This document shows positions 10,423-22,400 of a stretch of DNA of 64,000 nt, piece after piece. Each line of letters opens with the position of its first letter. Position 1 is the stretch's first letter. The position numbers were made by a program, and so were the translations under genes. The stretch comes from Ocypus olens (taxonomy: Eukaryota > Arthropoda > Insecta > Coleoptera > Staphylinidae). Below the pieces are notes generated by a model. That model did no database searches and was not told the origin of the DNA. It was given only the letters and a program-made list of their open reading frames with translations. The stretch covers positions 56,819,668 to 56,883,667 of the forward strand of contig OU343051.1 of assembly GCA_910593695.2 (NCBI GenBank). Direction: 5' to 3'.

Positions 10423-13400
10423 GTAAGATTCCACACACTCACTTCATTCACACGACACGCACACAAACACAAACTAATTCTAGATGTGGCAGGGCCAAAT
10501 GCAACAACACCCTCCTCCTCCGAGTATACACCACCATCACCAACAACAGCAGCAGGAGATGCAACAGCAGCAGCAGCAGCAACAGCAAGGACCAATCCCG
10601 CAGAACAACCCGCAGTTCTTCAGGTATCAAAACCAAGACGTGCAGCACCGCATGGGCTCGCCTGTTGTGCTGGGTGACGGCAGCGTGGTTATGCATCCGG
10701 GACCGAATCAAAACATATCACAACACGTGCAAATACAGCAACCGCAGCAGCAGCAGCATCCGCATCCTCCACCGCCGCAAATCCAACACCAGCAAATTAT
10801 AGGTCCTAACGGACAGGTGATTAACGTTAACAACGGGCCGATGGGTATGGGTGGGATGGTCATTCAGGGACAGAACCAGCAGCAACGGGTATTCGTCAAC
10901 GGTCAGCCTAGCGAACCGAGCGGACCGGGGCGACCTGTGCAGATGATCCCCGTCAGCATATCGACAAATCGGCCAGAGATGAATCACAGAATACCGCAGC
11001 AACCTCCTCCGCAGCAACACCAGTTCTTCAATCAAAACTATCCTGGAATCCTTCAACAGCAACCACCGCCGCAACAATTCGATCCCAGCAAAACGATAAG
11101 GCCGTTCGCCCCGAGCAACGGATTTCGGCACAATTCGCCGCTGGTGCAGTCCAACAACTTAGTCGTCAACCAAAAAATGTGGAACCCGCGCGTTCCCCTG
11201 CCCTCGCAGAGCCCGCAAAGTTCCAACATGTACGAGCGCGTGCCGCCGCTGCACCAGCACCAGCCGCCCCCCACCGTCTGGCAGGACGAGATCAACAGGA
11301 AGAAGTTCAAGCCGAACAAGATGAAGAAGCGGCCGTTCAACATCTTGGAGAGCCCGCACCGGACCATGGACGGGCACTCGCCCTGTCCCAACATCGACGT
11401 GCGGCAGATCCCTAACGAGAACAGGAACATCATGATCAATCAGTTTCAGAACGAACAGAATCACACTTCGAGCCCGTCGTTTCTTGAAGATCCCAGCGGG
11501 TATCTGGCCCAACAGACTGCGTTGTTAAACAGCACAATAAACCGACAAACTGGTAAGTGGGCAGTTTTTCATTGTCTTCATTTTCTAATTATCGTTTATT
11601 AGGAGCGAACAATTGTTCAAACTACATCTGCAACAGTCCCGTGACATCGGTGCAGAATCAAGTGATGACCACATCTCAACCCAACGGAGTGCCTTTACCT
11701 AGCAATATTCAACTCAAGCAACAACAACAGCAACACACGTACGGGGGTATGGTCAGGGGGCAGCCGAGCATGGTGAAGGCCCCGCCGCAGTACAACCAAG
11801 TCCTGGTGACGACTCAGGGAATGCCGCCCGACAGCAGTGCCATGAACGAAATGAACTGTCAGGGTTGCACCCTGGAGTACCAGCAAAACCCCGGCGAGAA
11901 AGACGTGCGGATGTTCCCGAGGCCGAGCAGCCAGCCCAGCACTCCAAGTTCGAGCGGCACCGGCGAGGACCCGGTGACGTCCTCGAATTACATGGAGAAG
12001 CATCCCTCGCCCGATTCCAGGCCTATACAAGGCGGAACCGTCAGCACGAGCAACGTCTCACCCGTCGACGGTTCCCCGGATCCGACGGCTTCGCACACTC
12101 CGACCCCTCCGGTTCAAGAAACCCCCCCTCAAGTACAAATACCGTTTAATTATCAGCCAGAGCCTAATCAAAACGTGCAGCCGGCGCAGTTCCAAATACA
12201 GCAGATCAATCAAAACAACTATTCGAACAACCCGCCACACATATCCAGCAGAGGACTGGTGACCACGATGGCTAGTGGTCGGACTGTGGGCAGTAACACC
12301 ATCACGTCGGTGCTCGCTGGTCGAGCCAACACGGCCACAGTCTCCATAACCTCCAATCAAAACGCGACCCCGGCTGCCAAGTCCCCATTGGAGATGGTGC
12401 AGAGTGTAGTTAGTAGTATAAAAGTGCCACAATCACAACCCAACGTCCAACAAGTGAACGTGCAGAATATACCTCAACAAGTTGTTAAGCAGGGATTACC
12501 TCCAGGCCATATTTTCGTGTCATCCGGTGGCCAGTTGATAATGGCCAGTACAAATAGCGGGCAGGTCATGCCCCCTCCACCTCCTCCGAAAATAGTCACT
12601 AATCAATCTTCGATGCCACCGATATCCGTATCACCCATGATAACCAATGTAACTGGAGCGGTTACTCAAATGATACCGGCCGTCGCCCAACAAGTCCTCG
12701 GGCAGCAGACGGTTTTGGTGAACGCACTGCCGGCACCTTTCGTGCTGCAACCAGGCGTTACGATGACGATGGACGGAATGAACATGCAGATTCCGCACCT
12801 GGTGACGGGGAATGTGATACAGCAGCAGATCCAAATCGACAACTCGGATCCGCGACGGGTCACCTCGCTACTTTCCCCGGAAAACAAGAAGAAGGGGAAG
12901 AAGCGGAAAGTTTCGTCGCAAACCGTCGCCTCGATGTTGCACATAGCCGCGCAGCAAAACTCCGGCGTCGTCGGTTTCCCGCAACAAATCCAGATGGCGC
13001 ACAGCCCGCAGGGAATAACCACGACGCCCGTCATGCAAGCGTTAACCATCGTTCCCGGAAAAGCCGGCGGTCCGCACCAGATAGTCATGAATGGGCAGCT
13101 GAACAACACGCAACAGCTGATCAACTCGCAATCGCAGCAGATCAATCTACTTCAGCCGGTGAATCTGGCGCAGGGTATGGTGCAGAACTTCCCCACCATT
13201 CAGCAGTTCGTCGTTCCCAATTTGACCGGGATGGTTATGAACGCGGATGGTACGGCCACGATCGTGCAGGACACCAATATCGGGATGCAGTTGCAACTGC
13301 AGAATGTTAACGGGCAGAATGTTTTGACGCCCGTGCAGAATAATCAGATGTTCGCAGGTGGGCAGAGTATCATACCGACGGGGATGGTGATCCGTCCGCA

Positions 13401-16400
13401 GGGGAAGATCCTGCAGCAGCAGCACAGTCCCGGCGCTCAGTTCCTGTCGCCGAATGGTGGGGGGCAGTTCGTGGCGCAGTTCAACGGACAGCTGAGCCCT
13501 TTGGTGGCGAATGTTAGTCCTGGACAGCAGGTAGGTGAAATTTATAATTATTAAAATGTCAAGGACTTGAGCGGATCTCAATGTAACAGAGCTCAGAGGA
13601 GTGACGGCTTGCGGGGAGACTCATGGTACGGTCGAGGTAGCAGTAGTGGGAATACAGACAGGTAGGATCGGTTGCAGAGACCCCGCACCTATTTGTATTA
13701 CCGCCTCGGCCGTACTGTGAGTCACCTTGCGAGCTGTTACTGGCTCACAGGTGTACAAGAATTCCAATTAACCCACGTTTGCCCAACATTGAAATTGAAG
13801 TTAAGTAAATGATATGTTTCTCTAAATTAAGTAATTAAGTAAATAAAATAGAAACAACCTTACTTGTTGCAGAAAGTATTAAATAAACTCAAAAAAACGA
13901 AATATAGCCTGAATATATAAATATTCAACCTGTTCGTAGCTCTGCAAGCAAAATTAAGTCTTACTAAGACTATAAACAAATAACTTGTTGAAACAACTAC
14001 TTCCCTGGCTAGTGCCACGCCGGATATTGAATGATACAAAAGATATTTGCGTTATTACTAGTACTAAGTACTTAGTGAAGTTATTTGTTTATAGTCTTAG
14101 TAAGACTTAATTTTGCTTGCAGAGCTACGAACAGGTTGAATATTTATATATTCAGGCTATATTTCATTTTTTTTGAATTGATTTAAGTAATTAAGATTTA
14201 AAAACACACTTAAGTTATTTTTCGTCTTCCTGTCAAACGTCAATGAATACTCACTGAACGTACTTTTTGGGAAAAAAAATAATAGATGGCGCTGACGATA
14301 TTCTAGATATAATTTTAAGAGGAACTTTGAAATAGTCCTACAAATAGGACTGTGGGCATATCGTTTCCACCTTAACTTAACCCAGAATCTGATTATTGGT
14401 GGTTTTGCAACTTTTAAAACTTCAGTGATTTGACTGAGAGGTTTCTTTAATCAAAGGGTATTTTTGGTTAGGTTTAAGTGGAAACGAGGGGGTTGGAACA
14501 TAAACGAGGGTTTTACAATTGGGTCATTCCATGTTATTTCAACAAAAGGTTGTGCTGCACCATTTTTATTTATTTTTATATTTTGTACAGATATTTATAC
14601 ATGTATCTAGAGTTCAAAACTAATTTTAGAAAAAAAAAAAATTCTTGCCGTGTGGCTGATATGCCCTCAGATGGATCTTAAAACATGTATATTTTTGTGA
14701 TTGCAAGCATTTGCGCAAAGTGGTATAACTTTCTTTCCAGTTGACCAAATTTAAAAAATTAAAAATCTCTTAAAGTGGTGAATATTTTCGTTTAATTTTC
14801 TTTCATCGTTTGATATGTTTTTTCAAATTTAATGGCCGTCAAAGTTTACCATTGAGATTTACATTTTTTTCATTTTTCGACCCTGTTTTCGACTGGGAAG
14901 GGGGCAATACACTCAAACCAAATTTAGTTTGCAAGTACAACAGTAACAATAGATTTTACCTGAGGCAAGAAATTTGAGTGTTTTAAACCCTTCCAAATGT
15001 TTTTGACTGGAGAAAATTGGCGTTTTCAACAAAATTCGTATTTTTCTAAAGCTGTATCTCCAGTGGGATACGGAGTACAAATTTGAAATTTCTACTATCA
15101 ATGCTTCTATTTGGTAGCAACACCATTACAAAATTTGGTAACTTTGTTTTGCATAGAAACCAAAAAAAAAAAAAATTTATTTTATTACTTTTGGATTTAA
15201 TTTAAACTAAAATAATTATAAAAGGGCACTTGAGTGCTGAGGTAAATACATTTTTTATGCAGTCGGAAATACTCCATTTTTAGGTTCAAAATTGTAATTA
15301 CTTACATTTTTCTTCTAAATATGTTCTGGCGTTTCAGTAGTAGAACTTGCGAATGTAATTAAAGATTGTGTTAATATTTATTTAACGCAAGATCAGTAAA
15401 TTGTAAAAATTGGTTTATATAGACACAGAAATTCTAGAACTTAATCAGCAGTTTGACTCCCAACAGCCTTAAATTTAAGGTAATTGTCTAATGATTTTTA
15501 CGGCTTTATTCAATTTTATTCTTTAATCATTTTAAGTAATAATACGTTACCATTCAGGATCCACGGTACCTTTTTTTTTAATTCCATCACAAAGACTATA
15601 ACTTGCATTAATGAGGCGACAATCACCTCGTTGTACGGAAACCCTTCGTAAGTACTTTAATGCCTAGTCCAGTGATTATAATATTTACAAGTGTATAATA
15701 AACACTGCTATACCTCATTTAATAACCAGGCGGACTAAATCAAATTTTAGCCGCGAAAATACGTCATTGTTATTGGCCAAACGGGCGCCGTTTTTACACA
15801 GGCTCAAATCGCTAAAACAGCAATGGCTGTTGTTATGATCAGCTGATCTGTCACCGTTACTTGTCTCTCACCGGTTCCACGTGTTTCTCCTCAGTTTTTG
15901 TGTTTTTAGCCAGTTATTTCTCCCGTTGATAGTGTAAGAATCGATTCTTTTCATCCCGCGATTTTCTTGGAAATAGTTATTTTATTTTATTTTTAACTAT
16001 CGTTGTATACCCAGCACAAGTTTGGTGTCATTTTCATTAGAATTAATTTATGTGTTGATATAATTATTGAATAAATGTTATGGGTAAACGAATTCGAAAT
16101 AATTTAACTTTTACCGACAAAACATGTCTGGTTACTTTTCTGGTAACTTTTTATAGTGTAAATGTGACTTTCGCCATTAGTCCGCCTGGTTATTAAATGA
16201 GGTATAGTACTAGTGAGTTCCATTTTAGTGCCCACTTCTAATATTTAAAATTTGATATTAAATCCGATTGCATAAAAAATATTACAAATTTGAACTCAAT
16301 TATTTTTGTTACTACGCAAAAAAAAGTTACCAAATTTTGTAATGGTGTTGCTACCGAATAGAAGCATTTATGGTACAAATTTCAGATTTGTACTGTGTAC

Positions 16401-19400
16401 CCCACTGGAGATATAGGTTTATAAAAATACGAATTTTGTTGAAAATGCCAATTTTCTTCAGTGAAAAACATTTGGAAGGATTTAAAACACTTTTTTGCCT
16501 CAGGTAAAATCTATTAACACTGTTGTACTTGCAAACTAAATTTGGTTTGAGTGTATTGCCCCCTTCCCAGTCGAAAACAGGACCAAAAAATGAAAAAATG
16601 CAAATCTCAATGGTACACTTTGACGGCCATTAAATTTGAAAAAATGGTGATGTGGCCATCACGTTACTTTCTCCGACTTGATGGTATCATTTATATTTAT
16701 GCTTTCATGGTTTATTTTCAATTTAAATCATATTTTAAATGTACATCGAGCGTTTTGTAGACTCGGATGAAACTGTCAAAATTATGAAATGTGGAAAAAT
16801 TATACTTCGAATTCAAAAATTCAGTTTACTCAAAAACTAAAGAGATTTCGAAAAAAACTTATTCTTTATAAGTTGTTCATTTTGGTATTCTCTACAATTA
16901 TTATTAACATAAATTTTCTGTAACTAATACAGTTTCATATTTATAAACGAAAAAAGAGAAAAAATTAATAAATTTTTTTCTCGAATAAAAATGATTTTAT
17001 GAAAAATGTTTTCAAGCAAAAGATGTTCAATTCTTTGTTGTCTTCAATGTTTGTTTAAATGTTTGTGTGATATTTTTCATATTTAAGAAAATATTGGCAA
17101 AAAACAAAAAACGGTTAAGGTAAACGCCCACTTCCGGTGTACTAAATTTTACCAAAAGCTTTTCAGTTCTTCAGATTATCAGATAAGACGTATGTTCAGA
17201 GTTTCATATTAATTGCTCCATTCGTTTCTGAGATACAGCGCGCACAGACAGACACACACACACGCACACACACCATGGCACACACACACACAGACACAAA
17301 AAAAATTTTTTTCAGAGATTGTTGAAATGGCATCTAGGGACCCCAAAACGGATATTTCCGTAAAAAAAAATTTTTGGAAAAAAAATCACGATCACAATAC
17401 TTTCTCGTACTTCGTAACGGAGAAAGTAAAAACATATCAAATGCTTAAAGAAAATGAAACGAAAATATTCACCACTTTAATATTAAGTTAAGAGATTTTA
17501 AATTTTTTAAATTTGCTCGACTGGAAAGAAAGTTATACCGCTTTGCGCAAATGCTTGTAATCATAAAAATGTACATGTTTCAAGCTCCATCTGGGGACAT
17601 ATCTGCCACACGGCAAGAATGATTTTTTTTCTAAAATTAGTTTTGAACTCTAGAAACATGTATAAATATCTGTGCAAAATATAAAAATAAATAAAAATGG
17701 TGCAGCACAACCTTTTGTTGAAATAGCATGGAATGACCCAATTGTGATTTAATTGATAAGAGAAGAATCAAACGGTTTTTCGTTGCCTCGACAAAATAGA
17801 TTGTTTATAGAAACTCTTGAATGTGATTGGGTTGGAGAGTAGGATAGGACCCGCCCACCACCCTTCGTTTCCACTTTAACTTAACCCAGTAATCCTCTTT
17901 ATTGGTAGTCTTGCAAACTCCAATGATTTGATGAAGAAATTTCTTTACTCAGAGTTTTCTTGGTTAGGTGTACGTGGAAACTCAGGGCGGTGGGTGGTCT
18001 CTATCCTATCCTCCAATTCTTGAAACACAAACAAGGGTTTGGCAATTGTCAATTGATTGTTTAAAGAACTACCAGACAATTTTTCATATTTTGTTTCCTC
18101 GACAAATTAATTTGTTAATGGAAACTCTGTGGAAGGGGGCGCTATAATATAGTTGCCTATGGGCGAAAAATGTCATAATCCGGCCCTGCGCATTACTCTA
18201 ATGTTCTAGCGTTATATAATATAATAAAAACTTTTTTTCTGGGATTTCCTTATAAGCCAGTCTCTCGGCACTTCAAGGTCACCTCCAACCTCTTGTTTGC
18301 CATGTAGCATAAATTCCATTGCAGAAAATAAAATTACCTTTTTAGCCATCACACAAGAAATCTAACTTCAGCAAATAACGCGAATATGACATACTTTCAG
18401 ATTCTTAATAATCCATTCACATCAGTGTATTGATAGGTCATCAATATTTACATTTACTTCAGTAAAACTCAATAATCCGCAGTACTTTTATGGATTATCA
18501 TCATGACATACCTGGGTAGAAGTTTTGCGGGGCCCTTTGCTATCAGCCACAGATAGGAGAAGCAGTAAGCATTATTATTATTAAGATGGCAAAAGGGCTG
18601 ACAGTTAATGCTACCAAGTAATAGTAACTTATTCTTCTTCATTTTATAGGTGACATTTAGCGCTGGTCCGCAAATAAGACCCAACAACACTGTCCAGCAA
18701 CCGCAGCAGGAGTACATCCAATGCGGGCAGACGCTGATGGTCCCCGCGAACATCTCGGCCCCGAACTCCAACCAGCAGAACACCACGTTCGTGCAGCAGA
18801 ACACGACCATAGTCCAGCAACAGACCACGATGCTGTCCAACAACCAGAACAACCAAAACCTGAACGTCGATCAGAATTTCATCATATCCGACAAGCAGCC
18901 TCCGGTGCAGACCGTCGTGCTGCAGCAGCGGCAGAGCCCTCTGCAGCAACTGGCGCCCAACTACAGGCACTCGGTTTCCACGCAGACGGCGGTGAATCAG
19001 AACGGGCAGACGGTGACGACGAACACCTTTTGTCAGACGTCCACTTCGAACGCGGGGAGTCCGCCGGATACGACCACGCACAGCCCGATGGCTCCCGGCG
19101 GGCAGAGCCCGCCCACGGCGGATACCACTACGCACAGTGGCAGCACGGATGATGGTTTATCGCCGGCTCCGTCTAACTGTTCGGGGTCTTGTGGTGATAT
19201 TGTTAATTTGCAAGCTAGGCAACAGTCTTCGATGGTAAGTTCAAGTTTGATTTAATACGTTTTTTGATGATAACATCAGTAACTAATTATTTAAATCCAG
19301 CTTTGATTGCCACCAGTACGGTCGATGTAGCAGAGGTGGCAATACAGCTAGGTAGGGTCGGTTGCAGAGACGACTGGCGGCGTGACTGCACCTCGGCCGT

Positions 19401-22400
19401 AGCATAACTGCAGACCATGTCAAGGACGATTAGTGGCGATCAGTGACGGCTTGCGGGGCGACTCATGGTACGGCCGAGGTAGTAGAGGTGATAAGATAGG
19501 TGGTCACGCCGCCAGTCGTCTCTGCAACCGACCCTACCTAGCTGTATTGCCACCTCTGCTACCTCGGCCGTACCATGAGTTGCCCCGCAAGCCGTCACTG
19601 ATCTTCCTTGACATGGTCTGCAGTTAAAAATTTCTCATAGATAAAACCATTTGCTAACCTTTCACCAGTTATTTTATCCACTTAATGCTTGCATGATTCC
19701 TGCTTCAAAAAGTATAGTTAATCACCCTATACGAATTTAATTTAGGCCATGGTGCACTGCATATCGAGCAGCGAGCCGGACTCGGCCGAGATGGCCGTGC
19801 AGAACTCGGAGTTCGACTGGCGCAACGTCTCCTCCATGTCGGCGACGCCCAAAATGGAGTACGCGGAAATCTCCAGCGCCGGTCACGTGCAGCTGAAGAA
19901 GGCGCCGACGCCGACGCACATGGCCTACGCGGAATCCTCGACGATGATGCTCTTCTCGGCGGACGCCATGAAACAGCAGGAGGCCGTCGTCAGCTCGAGG
20001 AACTACGAGAAGATCCACCACAAGAGGAAGCACAGCGACACGCTGGTCGTCATGGAGACCAGGCACATGCACTCGTCGCTGTTCGACGACGAGGACGACG
20101 GTGAGTGCGAGAGCAGTCCGTAGATATTTGACTAACATCATCCGCTTGTTTTAATCTTAATAAACACCATCGCTTTTATTTGAACACTTTTGAGCTTCTC
20201 ATTATTTTCTCGTTTCATAGTTGCATGCTGGGTAAAAGTGGGTTTTCAGAAAGAAGAGTTTGTCTTTACAGTACAATTTATGCTCAGTTAACTATACTAC
20301 TAAACAACTAAACAAGACATACTTATAGTATTACCAAGCACTCAAGACATATGGTAAGTGAGAAAGAGAAGAGAACGCGACAACAAATCTCCGGAGCTAA
20401 TTGAATTTAGAATGGTCACTGCGCAACATGTCTCAAGTGCTTGGTACAACTCTGTGTCAAAAGATTTAACCCTTAACTGGTGACCTTGGGTCTGTGAGAC
20501 CCATTGTATTAAACAAATCCACCTCACTCTTAGACTGTAGCAAGTGTCGGTCCGCCAGGCCAGGTAGCCTACTACCATTCAGTTGTGGGTAAGACACCGC
20601 GAAGTTTTTGTTATGATTTGTAACCATATAAATCTACAGGCAAACCATCTCAGGCTGAGAGATGGGGAGGCGGGCCGCGCAGGGCGAGAAATCCAAGAAT
20701 CGGAGCGAGAGGAACGTATAATTCCCCGAATACAATGGGAAAAAAAATACTGGCGGCTTTTTACCAGTGTAGAGAAAGTCGACGCTCGGCTTGTACCCTT
20801 GTTGTCAGAAAAGGGGCCCTTCTGTCATTGAATATACAAAACGCACGAACGCCGTCTTATACCGATACACTTTTCGCATTCTACCCCCGCCTATTTGCCA
20901 CCGTGCAATCTCTCAGCCTGATATGGTTTGCTTGTAGCAAATTCAGTTGTACTGTTACATCACCAGTTGTGTGGCACAAATGCCACGACACCAGTTAAGG
21001 GTTTACAAAAAATAAATAGTGAGATAATAGCACGGTAATCTCATGCCATCAGCTGCTAGCAAAAAAGAGCTTAACTCTGACCTTAAGTAAATTGTCTAAA
21101 TAAAAGCGCTGAACTTTCTCCATAAGAGGCAGCCCAGTCACAAGCCCGCCTGCTCAAGTTTAACGTTATTTTCTCTGCTTTTACATAATAACTAACAAAA
21201 AATGTAGAAGAATTAATGCGTTTGAGTAGTAATTGAGTTTTATAAAACGTTATTTTCAATTGATCTTCAAGCAGGGCTGATACAGAAAGGAGTTCCTTTG
21301 AAAATCATTCAAACACAGATTAAATTATTCATCCACTCACCATTTTCAAGACGTCGATGGTTCCTATAATATCCATCATGAGAATTTTATTTTCTCATTA
21401 TTTTAACACAAAATTTGTTTTTTTGTTTACTGTTTTCCTAAGCAACCCCTGATTTCACACTTTCACAATCTTATTTTTACTTTTAAAACATAACCTAACA
21501 TTTTATTGTGTATCATTTACTCGGTCATGAATAAACATTTAATAATAGGTATTACTTAACATGCTCGCTGCCACCGACGCGCTAGTGCGTCCGACTTTAT
21601 ACTTGCGTAAATGCAATCCCAACTGCGGTGGCAGCGAACGTGTTAAACCGAAGTACTAAAACAATAGTTGGAATTTATAAAGTAGTTATTGAATGCGTTC
21701 ATGTAGCAATTTACTGTTAATAACAAAACTAAGACACTCTTCTTTGCGAAAATTGATTTTATTAGTTTAAATAACAAAATTGTTGCTTTTTGTAGTATTA
21801 TTTAATTTATTTCACCCCATCGTTTAACCACCGTTGTTCTTATTTAGTTAGCTTTGTTTAAATCATGTAATTTAGTAACGTTTAGTCTGTGTAATGATTT
21901 TTTGATTGTTTTTTTAGTGACTATCACCCGATGATTTTTAAATAAACATTTTAAAAAAGCAACAATGTTGTATTCTCCTTTTCAACAGAAAATTGTAAAT
22001 ACGTAAACGAATGACTCTGACCGACCCGTGTGTGTGATATTAATTGGTGTGGCTAACAAAATTAAACTCCGGACGTGAAGCCAAAAATTAACAACAGGTG
22101 TGCGTTTTGTAAATAAATCTCATACACAAAGATCATCATCACCACAACCACAATAAAAAACCACCACCACCACCACTACAGCTGGCACCACCGCTTCACC
22201 CTCGCATCACCCTCTCATCTCTATTAACATTGGAAGGAGGCGATTGTTATGGGTTTATTTTGTTAGAACGGGGGGTCGTTAAAGGCCCGCACGCGTTCGT
22301 TGCCGGAGACCTGGTGTGGGGACCGGCGAGGGGTTGTCCCGCCTGGCCGGGTAAATTGCTCGAGGTGAACGAGGACGGAGTTTTGGTGCGTTGGTTCGGA

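Larger units (their letters stand above)
14516..17745. mobile_element. 3.2-kb foldback element with nested insertions
   Basis: The outer ends ACAATTGGGTCATTCCATG and CATGGAATGACCCAATTGT are inverted. The left arm from 14516 to about 15170 pairs with right-arm segments at about 16300-16646 and 17428-17745. The right arm is split by an insertion, and an independent element sits in the centre. No transposase was recognised. Confidence 0.75.
13531..18649 (+). other. 5.1-kb intron full of foldback elements
   Basis: The intron runs from donor GTAGGT to acceptor TTTTATAG. It holds palindromes at about 13590-13745 and 13889-14175, a large foldback at 14516-17745 with two nested insertions, and a direct repeat pair at about 14370-14515 and 17865-18060. 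No coding exon is seen. Confidence 0.8.

Noticed and set aside
10448..11512. Long minus-strand and alternate-frame ORFs over the Gln-rich exons
   Set aside because: They are shadows of the CAG/CAA-rich sba-like exons. The plus-strand frame joins exactly with GT-AG phases and leads to a PWWP domain, while the others show only Leu/Arg or Cys-rich low complexity.
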